64,000 nt of DNA from Dichetophora obliterata (GCA_963920525.1 OY986438.1:133764671-133828670); one strand, 5' to 3'; shown: positions 44,662 through 55,379, counted from the stretch's first letter. The notes: generated by a model not told the origin, from the letters alone. Made by a program: numbers and translations.

Positions 44662-45562
44662 TTAGATTTTGCTATTTTGCGACTTTGCTCAAGATATTTG
44701 TTTTATTTGTACTGTAACTGATATTTTGGCATATATTTTTTCTTTGTACGGTGAATATTAAAGGCTGTAGGTATACCCCAAAGTGTAAACTAAAATCCTT
44801 AAATGTGCTTACAAAAATGTGTGAAAATGACCCCCATATAAACCACGCTGTAAGTCGTGGTTTATATGGTGGTTAATAAGAAAATTAATTTGTTTTGTAG
44901 TTTATGAACCAACTTTAGATTTTGTACGTATTTTTTTTTGCTTTAAAACTTTAAGAAAAGCTTTTCTCGCATTTTGTAAATTTAACTATTTTTGGCATTC
45001 TATTTTTGTGTAAAAGGCGCATACTAAAAAAAATTATTTACCATTGAACGGAATGTTGTTATTACAATTGTACGAAATGTTGTTATCTCCATTGTATTTA
45101 AATCAATTAATTAATTAATTAAATAATTTGAAATTTTTGATTATGTCCCTTGGGGCTATGTCTAGTCACAAATTACAGTAGTGGCTATTCATTGGAGTTA
45201 TTTAATTTATTTTTGGGATAATTTCACTTTGAGTTAAATCTTTTTTTTTGCTAGTTTCATTTTTTTTGGGATATTTCATTGCCACAAATTACAACGAAAA
45301 TAAAAGAGTTGTCACTACTATGCACCAGATGCTCAGTTGCTACTCTTTCAAGAGTAGCAAAAGCCTATAAATGGATAAACATTGTGAATTTCTAAAGGTT
45401 TTGAGATCCCAATTTGTTACTTCTCACATGAAAAATATTACAATAAAAGTCAACGTTCAAATTTATATTCAATGTTTTTGCCAATAATTATAAAAAAAAT
45501 ATTTTATAAATTCCTAATTCCACTTTTATTCTAACATACACAAATGCATTACCCTGAATTAT
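44662..45562. other. AT-rich spacer with one hairpin
   Basis: Apart from the hairpin at 44834-44869 and TTGGGATATTTCA-type words near 45215-45285, nothing is recognised. A short inverted pair (TGCTACTCTTTCAAGAGTAG near 45337) is self-complementary in part. Confidence 0.4.
44834..44869. repeat. Perfect 14-bp hairpin
   Basis: CCATATAAACCACG and CGTGGTTTATATGG are separated by 8 bases. The stem is too short for a typical microRNA precursor. It may be the collapsed ends of a MITE. Confidence 0.7.
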
Positions 45563-45718
45563 ATGGAACAGAAATACTGTGAGTCGTGCAATGCTCAAAA
45601 CGGCAAAAAGAGGTGCAAAACATTATTGTAGTGTAAAGAAAAATGGAGAAAATGCATATGCCTTGAACACGAAACCACGCAGAAAATTTGTCAGTGTCAC
45701 GGCTACGCTGCTGACTAA
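45563..45718 (+). pseudogene. Possible piggyBac transposase C-terminal cysteine-rich fragment
   Basis: A 51-codon stretch ends in TAA, with one internal stop at codon 23. It reads MEQKYCESCNAQNGKKRCKT, then CKEKWRKCICLEHETTQKIC and CQCH (the two pieces overlap the same Cys/His cluster). The order C..C, a basic KKR, C, then C.CLEH....C.C matches the RING/PHD-like Cys-rich tail of piggyBac transposases. No catalytic core, TTAA-bounded ends or TIRs could be identified, so only the tail survives. A minus-strand frame here is its shadow. Confidence 0.5.
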
Positions 45719-46739
45719 TTATAAATCCAACAAAACAGTTCAACGATCGTAACCTCATTTTTAGTTTTTGTAAATTTGTTTTTCAAAAAAATATAAATCA
45801 GTTAAAAGTTAACTTGTGTCATAAAAAAAGTAATTTTAATTTTTAAGGATTCCTAACCCCCTCATCCCTGAAGAAACACACTAAAAAATGACACCCACAC
45901 ACAGATGTAGTTTCTTACAATACTTCCTCATAAAAGCAGCTTGTGATAGGACATATAGATGGACCAAAATCGTAAGCACAGCTTTATGGTCCATGGTTTA
46001 TGGGCCTCGCGAGGCCCAGTAGGGTTACTTACCACATCCTAAGCAGTCGCTCATCCTAGGGTTAAATGGGCTACAAACACCACCTGGACTCTTTTCGTTT
46101 ATCTCTTCTGAGTACCAATAACATTCTCATATCTGGAAAACTATAGAAAATATTAGTAGAATGATTTTTTTTTTTTTGTATAACATCGTTATCTAAAGTC
46201 AACGAAAAACTATTCCAAATTTAAATTTTTGACTTTCAACGCAAATATCTTCGTTTTAATATAATTTCAATCAATTTTCTTTTGTCTCAAAGTTCAATAA
46301 AAGTAGCTAAAGATTTATATTTTTAATTCTTTTTTTTTCAAAAAAGTTCAAAAAATGTCTTTTTCTTATAAAAAATGATGCAAAAGTTGTTTTTGTTGTA
46401 AAAATAATAAAAACCGAAAATAGCATTTTTTTAATACCCTTTCATACGACGTATCATTGTTATAAAAAAACTATTTTAGTTTGACACAAAAGTTTTTTTT
46501 CTGTTTCTTTTAAGAAAAATGCAATGGTACCGCCTTTGATTTTTGTAAAGAATTTAATTTTTTTTACAAGGCGTTTCTTATAATTTTAAAAAAATGCTTT
46601 GCCTTTAAGAGTAATTTCTTGATAAAAATTTTGACCTGCTTTTCCGATAGTGACAATTTCATTAAAAAATTTTGTTTTTGAGCTTAAAATTTTGTTTTGA
46701 AATCAAAAAATTACAACAAACACATACAGCACAATTTTA
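45719..46739. other. AT-rich DNA
   Basis: No gene. A 16-bp perfect GC palindrome at 46002-46017 is listed separately. 46130-46720 is dominated by A and T tracts. Confidence 0.4.
46002..46017. repeat. GC-only perfect palindrome
   Basis: GGGCCTCGCGAGGCCC is fully self-complementary and stands out in A/T-rich surroundings. Neighbouring sequence (46010-46110) is also GC-richer than average. No element could be assigned. Confidence 0.6.
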
Positions 46740-46945
46740 AATAACTTTGTCAGGGGAATCGGAAAAGGGAGTTTTCATTTTTAAGATACCAGAAAAGGAC
46801 ATCGCCTTTTTTTACACTCATAAATAATGACGGTTGGTGAACAAATTTGCATTAAAAATTTCAAAAATGTTCTTAAACTTTATCTGAAAAATTTAAACTC
46901 CCTTATTTGACTCCCCGGGAAAAGTATTCAAAATCGGGCTGATAG
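46740..46945. mobile_element. Dispersed fold-back MITE, copy 2
   Basis: It matches 5699-5923 through GGAATCGGAAAAGGGAGTTT, TTTACACTCATAAATAATGA, GGTGAACAAATTTGCATT and CTCCCCGGGAAAAGTATTCA. The left outer TIR of copy 1 is not visible here. Confidence 0.75.
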
Positions 46946-48837
46946 AAATATAAATAAAAATACTGGGTAAAGATTCTAACTTTGCCAGAACAGGGCTGTA
47001 AAATTAATGTGTCTCTATAATTCGCAAAACATTGTCACAAGACTCTGTTTTTGAGCTTCCACACGATGTGACATCAAATTTGGAACGATTTTTTCACATG
47101 CCTTCACATGTCTCGAAGCAGCTTTAGATGTATGTATACGGGTATACTGATATTGACATGGGAGCCAAATTGGCAAAGGTTGTATTAAGTGCGTTACGAA
47201 AAGTATACAGACAATGCAACGGACGGATTTTGTGCAAAAAACGGCTTGTTAAAAAGGTCATCTAAACACTTACTTCTAAAAAATAAAATTTTTCGTTGCA
47301 TGCACTTCCTACCAAGCCCCACAGCTTCTTTTGAGTGAAATCAATTAATACATATTTTTGCTATAACAATGAAATTTTGCCACAGAACTACGTAAAGTCA
47401 ATTTCTATCAATTTTCATTCCAAAGAAGTTTCTTGAAATTCTTAAAATCTCTTTCTTAAAATTTAAAAAATTTCTGTTAAACAATTTCAAGACATTAAAG
47501 CTGCTTCAATAATGTTATGTAAAGGAACTGTCCTTAGTGTCAGTGTCGTTTGTCTGAAATAAACTTTATCCAGAATCATATGTGAAATACTCGAATCGAT
47601 TTGTTACTGATATTAGGACCTTATAGTATTAGGGCTATGCTAGATGCCCCAACTTTTTGACAAATTTTTTAAAGATAGTAAAAATCTTTTATTCAAAAAC
47701 TATATATACCCAGTATACTTTTATATTTTCTTATATAAAGCATTACTCCCATAGAAATGTTCCTTCGGGTATAAAAAGATGTTTTGAAAAAATTTTAAGC
47801 AACGTATAAAAGAAAGTCGTAGCGGGGCTCCAAAGTAATTACAGTTCAAACTTTTTCCCCCCTTAATCATTTAAGTGCCATCAAATTCATAAAAAATTGG
47901 AAAACATATATTCCTAACTCAGATTCCATTTTTCTATATTTTTAGTTTTCATGCGAACAAAATTTTAGTATTCTAATATTGAAAATATATTGCTTGTTTA
48001 TGTCACAGATCAACAAATGTAAAAATCGAGTAAATTATAAAAAAAAAACGTTTGTTTTACAAAACTCTATTTTATAGATTATGTCTTTAATATAGACCTT
48101 CAACTGCCCGAATGGAAGAAGACCATGTGATTACTTTACCTTATTTAACTTACTCACATAAAAAATATGTATACCTGCGATTGATTTCATGGAGCCATTG
48201 AGTACGGATTCAACTATTTTTAAACTAATGCCATATTTTATGTCGTAGTCATAATTTTGAATTAATAAGCAATTTTCAATGTCTGTTGAAAACATAAAAC
48301 GCTTCTCCTAAAAATGTAGTTTTTCTTCATTTGCAACTTTCTTGAAGTTTTAAGGGAATAACTGATCAAAAATCCTCTAAGCTTAAAGTTTTCAGATTTT
48401 AGATTAAGATTCAAGTTCAAAGAATTCACATAAAATTTTAAAAATTTTTCAAATCCCAGAATTGTCAAAATGCAAGTACCTGGTTTAAAGATATAAAAGA
48501 AAAAAATCAAAAAGTTTTTATAATTAAATTGGCACTAAAAAGAGTATTTCTCAAACTAGCAACAACTCATTAAGAGGATGGTGTTGGACATTTTTTTCGA
48601 ATTCCTAAAAACCAAAATTTTTAATGTAATCAATTACCTTATATCGTTTAAAATCTTCAAAAATTAAAAATTATTTAAAATTAGTCAAATTCTGTTCGAT
48701 TATATGAACAGCTAAAAACAAAGATTTAAAATATAAATATCTTTACTTTTTAACATATGTTAGCATAAAAATCTTTCTTCTTAGTCTTATCCTTAACATT
48801 TTTATTTTATTTTTATCCTATAAAAAATTTTAAAATG
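46946..48837. other. Intergenic DNA without a supported gene
   Basis: No recognisable coding or repeat structure beyond A/T tracts. The minus-strand frame at 48262-48510 (82 codons) is Phe/Leu/Asn/Lys-rich as expected from base composition. Confidence 0.45.
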
Positions 48838-49110
48838 TTTTTTCGAACAAAGTCTAAATTGTGAACTTATAGGCCATATATCGTTGGAAAGGTGCCTTAA
48901 TCACCTTTTTAATGATATGCATAACAAAAACATTGTCTGACAGATTTTGAGAATTTTTGCATTGAACCCATGAATTCCATGCAACGCCAATTTCACTACT
49001 TTTTAAAAAGTATTTTCGACCAAAGTCTTAATTGTGCAGTTATAGGCCATATTTTGTTAAAAAGGTGCTTTAATTACCTATCTAGTGGTATGCAATATAT
49101 ATTGTTCATA
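48838..49110. repeat. Two-unit direct repeat (~178 bp)
   Basis: TATAGGCCATATATCGTTGG at 48870 and TATAGGCCATATTTTGTTAA at 49042. Both are preceded by TTCGA(A/C)CAAAGTCT and followed by an AAAGGTGC(C/T)TTAAT(C/T)ACCT phrase and a TGATATGCA/TGGTATGCA word. The copies are diverged, hence old. Confidence 0.7.
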
Positions 49111-49194
49111 GTTTTGATAAAAGGATTTCTTCATAAGAAGTTGGTGCCATGTCTTAAAATCATACCAAGAGTCTAATTCGTTCTTTGCAATAGT

Positions 49195-49390
49195 ACGAAT
49201 TTAAAATTCTTGCAAAAGCTATATTCGAATCAAAAGTTAAACTTAACCTTGCAAATATAACGAATTTAATATCCTCCCAAAAGTTAAATTTGTATTTTGC
49301 AAAAAGGTCGAATTTAAATTCCTCCCAAAAGTTAAATTCGTACTGTGCAAAAAGAACGAATTTTATTTCCTCCTTTTTGCAAAGTAGGAA
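49195..49390. repeat. Minisatellite with 48-bp period
   Basis: Four or so units of CTCCCAAAAGTTAAATT(T/C)GT followed by TTTGCAAAAAG(G/A)(T/A)CGAAT. Because 48 is divisible by three, the minus strand translates as a 16-residue repeat (FNFWEEFKFDLFAKYK and similar). I regard this as a repeat artefact and not as a protein. Confidence 0.75.
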
Positions 49391-49439
49391 TTTTAATTTT
49401 TTGCGGATCAAAAGTATTGGGTTGAGTCTTCGCTAAGTT

Positions 49440-49765
49440 AGCGTCGGATTGACGAATTTATCTTCAAGCTCTTGTAAGGATTGGCGTTGAATTTGCAAAT
49501 CTTAAGACGGATTTCAGAGACACTTTGGACACATCTTTTAGTGGCAGGAACGTCGATGAGCCTAGGTATTTGAGTCTCAATCTTAGTAGGGCGGGTCAAG
49601 TGCATAGGTGCTCCAGGGTCTCCACCATTCCTGGTTCCTTGTGCTTCCTGATGTTGTCATCCGTGTTGATTCCTTGCGTAGGCTGCCGCCATGCAGTGAC
49701 CTGTGAGGATATCCACTAGTGTCCTGCAATCTATGCGCGGGCGTTCCAAGCCTATATTATAGCAT
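49440..49765 (-). pseudogene. LINE remnant: pol C-terminal tail, minus strand
   Basis: Read on the minus strand: LVDILTGHCM near 49710 (TGH word of the post-RNase H region), a frame shift, then MVETLEHLCT, a stop, PALLRLRLKYLGSSTFLPLK and DVSKVSLKSVLRFANSTPIL. It matches the insect LINE tail TGHC...VEHLLC.CPAL.RLRL.YLG.....DVS.V.L.SVLRFA. It is GC-richer than its neighbours, as expected of a coding relic. It is the same kind of tail as 20430-20705 but with different sequence, so another copy or family. Confidence 0.75.
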
Positions 49766-50308
49766 TTATTTGAAAAAATCCTTCCAGTTTTGTTAATTTT
49801 TTTTCCCCAAAGTTATGTTTTTACATATATTACACAACAGTCAAGTATTAAAAATAGTTTCTGATGCTAAAGCTAGGAATAGTACAAAAGTTTTTATTCT
49901 AACTCCCTACTTGGCCAAGACTCTACAATAAAACGGACCAACTCCCTACGATCAATGAGTAGAATTAAATTCGCATTATTGTACGAGACCTTACGGGACA
50001 CTGTGCCAGTGGCACAATGATCTCGAGGATAGGGATCCCTCATCCAGGTGTTAGACCACATTGAGGTGTTAGAAACGATTAAAAATGTATTATGGGATTG
50101 TCCTAACCTCCAACAAAGTCGACTTTGTCATACGATTGTCATAGTTTGTCGCAATGATGGACTTGTAAAGGTACATACATAGCATCGGGTGATTTTAACT
50201 CCATATCTGGGTCCACTTTCTTTGTTCATTCTCCATCTTTGTCCCGATAGGCCCTCTAACATTAGAAATTACCATGGACCAAAAGGCTCGCACTGTCTGC
50301 GGCCCAGG
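49766..50308. other. Spacer, possible eroded LINE or host DNA
   Basis: 49890-50300 has mixed composition but no recognised coding motif. The 64-codon plus frame at 50189-50383 runs into the next element and is not gene-like. Confidence 0.35.
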
Positions 50309-50316
50309 CAGTACAT

Positions 50317-51481
50317 TAGGGTGTATCGTGTTTTTTTTTTAAATTCACTTCTAATAGCATTTTTCTGGTGCTTTAATTCATAAATAAAAACCCTATGCAA
50401 GGAGAAGGTCCACAATTGATTTCTTCAGGTGGCGCCATGCCCTAGAGTGTCCGCATATCGTAAAAATTCAACTTTTTCGTAGTTGTTCGCTAAATATTGA
50501 TCTTTATAAAAGCGTATGTACTGAAGATCAGTGAAACAATTTTTTTATTACTGACGTATGTGTAGACTACGTGAAAAAATTGAAATCAATTCAATATATA
50601 TACTATTCATTTTTCAGGACGATATTTTGAATAGACTTTAGGAAAAATGTTTTCAAATTCGTTAGAATATCGAACTTTTTGAAATAATTCGCCAAATATA
50701 AAATGTATTTGGTATAGGTTTTAGTATAGGTTTTAGTAGTACTATTCAACACCTTTAATTTAAGAGTTCAGTTTTTAGAAGAGTCTCTATGTAAGAGTGT
50801 ATTGTACTCGACCAGACCAGTAAAAGTACATTTCCACTGTAACACCGTGTAATCAATTATCATAATAATCTAAATAACATAAGAGTGAAATTCAAAAATA
50901 TTAATTCAGAAATATTGCTTTAAAATCGATAAAATGTGTTAAAACGTACATTAAACGCACTTAACTCTGGATCTGAAATATCCAGAGATGAAAAATGTGC
51001 GTTCGCAGATCTGATAACACTAGAGTTAGAGAATCTTAAAAATACTATAACTTTGGTTCCGGAGTACTTAAAGTCTTCTAAAAACTCTTTAATTGAAGGT
51101 GTTGAATAGTACTACTTATACTAAATACATTTTTTATTTGGCGGGTTCTTTCAGAAAGTTCTTAAATCTCTTCAAAATTTCGTCCTGAAAAATAGAATTG
51201 TATATATATTTATGATTTAAATTTTTTTCACATTGTGTATATATACTTCAGTAATAAAAAAATTGTTTCACCGATCCTCAGTGCATACGCTTTTATAGAG
51301 ATCAATATTTAGCAATCAACTACGAAAGGGTAGAATTTTTACGATATGCGGACATTTTAGGGCGCCACCTGAAGACATCAATTGTGGACCTTCCCCTTGC
51401 ACAGATTTTTTATTTACAAATTAAAATACCAAAAAAATGCTATTAGAAGTGAATTAAAAAATAAAAATCCGATGAACCCTA
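50317..51481. mobile_element. hAT-like fold-back element A
   Basis: The ends are TAGGGTGTATCG and CGATGAACCCTA. The arms are about 430-470 bp (50317 to ~50790, and ~51060 to 51481). Paired landmarks include CACTTCTAATAGCATTTTT, GGTCCACAATTGAT, GGTGGCGCC and ATCGTAAAAATTC. Flanks CAGTACAT (50309-50316) and CTGTACAT (51482-51489) agree at 7 of 8 positions. The ~270-bp centre is non-coding. It directly abuts element B, which starts one target copy later. Confidence 0.82.
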
Positions 51482-51715
51482 CTGTACATTAGGGCGTATT
51501 GAAAAATTTAGATTGTATTCTAAGAGGTCTCAAAAGTTGCATAATGTGGTCAGATCTCCCAAAAAAATTTAAGGAAAATATAAGGATGTCTTCCTCTCCC
51601 GCAAGGACAACGTTGTAAGAAAAACTACATATGTTTTAAAGAAAAAGTGAATAAAAACTTTAACTAACAGTATCCTGCCAAACACTATGCCACTCTCTAT
51701 TTTTACCAGAATTGT

Positions 51716-51960
51716 CCTGTGTGAAGAATATTCGAATCCAAGGCTACACTGGAGGTAGCACAGAACTTTTGATTGCTATATGGAAAAAATCCAGAACAGG
51801 AAAATGCACATGCGAAAAATATGCAAGTTATTAGTTCGCAAAATTTAAGCAAAACGTTAGCAATGTAATCAATATCACCAAAATTTAGACAATCAAATAA
51901 CAAATAAAAGTTCTGTGCTATCTCGAGTGTACATTTCGATTCGAATATCCTTCACACAGG
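51716..51960. mobile_element. Small MITE nested in element B
   Basis: CCTGTGTGAAGAATATTCGA at the left is mirrored by TCGAATATCCTTCACACAGG at the right. The arms continue to about 60 bp through GTAGCACAGAACTTTT and its complement. No target duplication was recognised. Confidence 0.8.
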
Positions 51961-52383
51961 ATACTGTGGGTGTTGTGACCGACAACTAAAAGTACCGAAT
52001 CTTTTGAGTTCTAGACTAATTTTATCATAATTCAACATATATAAGTAGCATAGATATGTGAGTAACAGTTTGTTGTATATACATATAACATAAAACATAA
52101 GGCAGTTTTGCTGGGTTTTAAATCGATTATAAAAGCTATAACATTTCTTGGCCTCTTAATGTTAAATGATAATCATTTTTTTTTTATTTAATTTAATATA
52201 AGATAACAATTATTTTAATTTTCTTAATAAGATGCTTTTAAACTTTACACAATTATTTCATTCATATTTTAATCTATCTGGTTTATTTGTCTGCCGAGTT
52301 GATCTTCTTAAAACTGTTTCATTTTCATAACAAATTTTGGATATATTTTCTGTTGCATTATTTTGATCACTCGCATTTATATT

Positions 52384-52716
52384 TTAGGCTGAAATTGCCA
52401 CTACCTCTTTTCCTGAACTTGATTCTAAACAAGTATTCATTATTACCGGTTTTTCTACACTGTTGCTTTTGTTTATGTCAAAATCAAAATGAGGATTTTC
52501 ATATTTATGCATATGCACTCTTTCTTGATCAAGGAGGGATCCCACTTTTCTTATTTGGTCAATATGTCGTTTCCATTCTCGATTATCATCTAATAATATG
52601 ATGTAGTGGAGAGACCCCACTTTTTCTTTTATTATTAAAAAAAGCCATTTAGTTCGCCTGTTAAGATACTCACGTGCTGCGACCCTATCACAAATTTGTA
52701 AGAACCGAGCATCTGA
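52384..52716 (-). pseudogene. Gypsy-type integrase C-terminal domain remnant
   Basis: Minus frame from about 52716: CDRVAAREYLNRRTKWLFLI, then GSLHYIILLDDNREWKRHID and QIRKVG. This is the pattern of the integrase C-terminal (GPY/F-like) domain of Ty3/gypsy elements (GD.V.VR.y....KW..G.v....G...Y.V...dGr.WkRHi.QI). The frame continues ~50 residues with polar sequence and stops at 52384. It lies in the correct order downstream of the integrase core at 52856-53260, separated by the inverted duplication at 52755-52896. Confidence 0.8.
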
Positions 52717-52754
52717 ACCACTACCAAATCCGTGTCCCTCCCTTTAACACATTT

Positions 52755-52896
52755 ACTGCATTATTCTGTATCACGAGGAAGCACACCAACGATAAGAAAG
52801 ACACGAGAAGCAATTCCATTTTATATGGCAAAAAGTAGTGCTTCTCGTGTCATTCTCATCGTTGGTGTGCTTCTTCGTGATACAGAATAATGCAGT
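52755..52896. repeat. Inverted duplication inside the gypsy remnant
   Basis: ACTGCATTATTCTGTATCAC at 52755 is mirrored by the inverted sequence ending at 52896. The arms are ~58 bp, the spacer ~26 bp. It covers codons following the integrase GQAERF region, so a piece of the gene was copied in inverted orientation next to itself and the original join to the C-terminal domain was lost. Confidence 0.85.
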
Positions 52897-53260
52897 TAAG
52901 CTTTTGTTTTATCGTTTGGACGAATCTCTCGGCCTGACCATTAGTGGCTGGGTGATATGGTGTACCCATTTTGTGGAAGATTTCATTATTTTTTAAAAAA
53001 TTCTTAAATTTGTAATTAGTGAATTGTGAGCCGTGATCACTAACTAGCACTAAAGGTATTCCAAAACGACTAAAGATATCCCTACATATTTTTATGGTAT
53101 TTTCGGTTGTTATATTTCGGTTGTATGATGTATATATATCTCTGGCCATTTAGAATATGCATCTACCAATATGAAAAAAGTTTACCTTAACGGATCAGCA
53201 AAATCTATGTGGACACGCTGAAATGGAAATGTGGGGGCTTCCCAGTAATGAGTGGATATT
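52856..53260 (-). pseudogene. Gypsy-type integrase catalytic core remnant
   Basis: Minus strand: FQRVHIDFADPLR (first catalytic Asp), a stop or frameshift, then FILVDAYSKWPEIYTSY. ENTIKICRDIFSRFGIPLVL, VSDHGSQF (second Asp) and MGTPYHPATNGQAERFVQTI (catalytic Glu) follow. All three DDE positions are still recognisable. Breaks lie after DPLR and in the region duplicated at 52755-52896. This is a retrotransposon pol relic that cannot be functional as it stands. Confidence 0.88.
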
Positions 53261-53283
53261 TTTTTCGGGTTTGACCTGATTTC

Positions 53284-54080
53284 CTAACACCCTACATAAT
53301 TTTTTATCATCTCTTCTATATCGTTATCAACTTTCTCCCACCAATAATAACTACGAGCTCCAAAATGAGTTGAATGCAACTCTTCTAAGACTCGTTTCCT
53401 TAATTTAGGCGGTATGTACACTCGAATACCCCTCATAATGCAATTTTGTTGAATGCTAAATTCTTCTTGGTCAATTCCAAATCTAAATTTTGGGTCTACT
53501 GTTCGCCCTGTTCTAAGACCTTGCAATAAAATACTGGCATTTTCATCTATCATTGTTTCTTTTCCCAACTCTTTCACCGTCAGAGGCAGGGAGCTTATTT
53601 GTTCAATTTCTAATACATCCACCTCATCCAGCAGAAAAGAAGACGACTCTTCTACTGGCAATCTTGACATTGCATCAGCGTTGGTTGCTATGTTCTGTTG
53701 TCTTACGGAAAACAATGTCATAATCGAACGCTTGCAAAAATTCAGCGTAATGCTGCATTCTTGTAGCCGAAAGTTTGAGGATGCTCCTATGTGGCGAAAA
53801 AATTTGTAAAACAGGGTTATTGTCTGTTATTAACACAAACTTTCGGCCGTAAACATACTGATAAAATTTCTTTATTCCAAATATGATTACATATGCGATC
53901 TATTTAGATATAACGTTGTTGTTATGATTGTGATGCGTTGAGCTCAATGTTTGTGATGCATACGATATTGGCCTTTCTGTTCCATCTGACAGCTCGTGTC
54001 TTAAAACCGCTCCAACACCATAAGGAGATGCATCAGTTGCCAATACAAGTTTTAAGTTGGGGTCGTAATGAACGGTAAAA
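53284..54080 (-). pseudogene. Gypsy-type RNase H and H2C2 zinc-binding remnant
   Basis: Minus strand from ~54080: HYDPNLKLVLATDASPYGVG (RNase H start), GTERPISYASQTLSSTHHN, a gap, YVYGRKFVLITDNNPVLQIF, then MQHYAEFLQAFDYDIVF. After a frameshift NADAMSRLPVEESSSF opens a 145-codon frame that ends with LRKRVLEELHSTHFGARSYY, WWEKVDNDIEEM and a final C (HHCC finger before integrase). No RT domain is found upstream: the sequence changes to the transposon arm at ~54080. The plus-strand 118-codon frame here is a shadow. Confidence 0.88.
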
Positions 54081-54367
54081 AACCAAGAGTGGCTTAGTTT
54101 TTGGCAGGATATTGTTAGTTAAATTCTATATTTACTTTTTTTGCTTTAAGACATATGTAGTTTTTCTTACAAAAATAAAAGCATTTTGAGATCGTGATTT
54201 TTGACTGTTTTTCTCAAAAAACAACTTTGTCCTTGCGGAAGAGGAAGAGATCCTTATTATATTCTAAAATTTTTTTTTGAGATCTTGATCACCCTATGCA
54301 ACTTTTGAGACCTCTTAGAATGTAAAATTCGAAAAGAAATTGTAATTCGATACGCCCTACTGAACAT

Positions 54368-55379
54368 CCCTCTTAACTTAACCTAACCTAAGGTTTTTTA
54401 ACAGACAATGCGTACCAAAATAATGTAAGACATGTTGCAGATGCATAAATTACAACAACAACAACAACAACGACAATGACTGAAACAAGCACCGATATGC
54501 CAAGACAAACACCAAAAACTGCAATATGACAGCAATAAAGATGCAGCAGCACTCTAAAACGTTACAAATTGTGACAAAGCTACAAACGAATATGATAACA
54601 GAAACATACGAGTAGAGTAAAATATACACTCTGGCCCACTGTTAAACGAACGAACGACTCGATGGCTGAAGACTGACGACCACCCGCTGGCACCATCTTT
54701 ATTTCAAAAAATTGCTGTGACAAATTCATAAAGTGTGCATAAAAGAAGGCGTCAAGTTTTGCTGTTCTGGCAATTTCTTAAATATAAATATGTTTTGCAT
54801 ATTCACAGAAAATATAAATATTTTTTTTTTGTGCATTTGACTTTGGTGATGAAACAAAAAATATGTACACAAGCAATCTCTCTGCACAAAGGAATAACTA
54901 ATGTGCACAAATTACAGGCCACACTCACACACAGGACAACCATTCACACACACAGACAAACAAATAAACAAACAAACATACTAACAAACGACTACACAAA
55001 CGATACAAAGACTGCAACATATGCTTGGTGGCAGGACATTTCTGACAATTTGTTATTCTCTGTAAATATTATTGTTGATGACCGACCGCCCCACCGACCA
55101 GCCGAATGACTCAGACTGAGCACAATATAAAGTAGGGTAACTGTTGCAGGATTGAGTAAATTGTTAATAACAGCTAAAACTGCTTTGTGCTTCAGAAAGG
55201 ATTGAATGATAAGAAAAAAAACAAGATATAAACCTCAAACGTAAAACAACAGCTTAAAACGCCCGCTCAAGTTTAATTTTGACAATTAGAAACTTTAAGA
55301 ATTGAGATTTAGTGCAACGCAAATGAAGCATTTGTATCTGTTCTGATCTGGTTTTTTTTTTTCTGTAGAAGTGTGTGTG
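54368..55379. other. Intergenic DNA with ACA/CAA microsatellites
   Basis: ACAACA repeats lie at 54454-54475 and CACACA/ACAAACAAATA repeats at 54930-54985. The 124-codon plus frame at 54735-55109 translates these simple repeats (Thr/His/Asn/Lys-rich) and lacks a recognised domain, so it is not called as a gene. It leads into the GC-richer block that follows. Confidence 0.4.

Larger units (their letters stand above)
51490..54359. mobile_element. hAT-like TIR element B carrying a gypsy pol fragment
   Basis: The ends are TAGGGCGTATTG and CGATACGCCCTA. Flanks CTGTACAT (51482-51489) and CTGAACAT (54360-54367) agree at 7 of 8. The arms pair over ~220-280 bp (51490-~51707 with ~54073-54359); landmarks are AAGAGGTCTCAAAAGTTGCA and its complement, and GACAA(C/A)GTTGT. 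Between the arms lie a small MITE (51716-51960), unidentified DNA (51961-52383) and a minus-strand gypsy pol remnant (52384-54080) whose upstream end stops right at the arm. The TIRs are similar to element A, so both probably belong to one family. Confidence 0.78.

Noticed and set aside
53453..53809. 118-codon plus-strand frame
   Set aside because: It is a shadow of the minus-strand gypsy RNase H and zinc-finger coding sequence.
54735..55109. 124-codon Thr/His/Asn-rich frame
   Set aside because: Much of it comes from CACA and ACAAACAA simple repeats; no motif, and no clear start or splice context.
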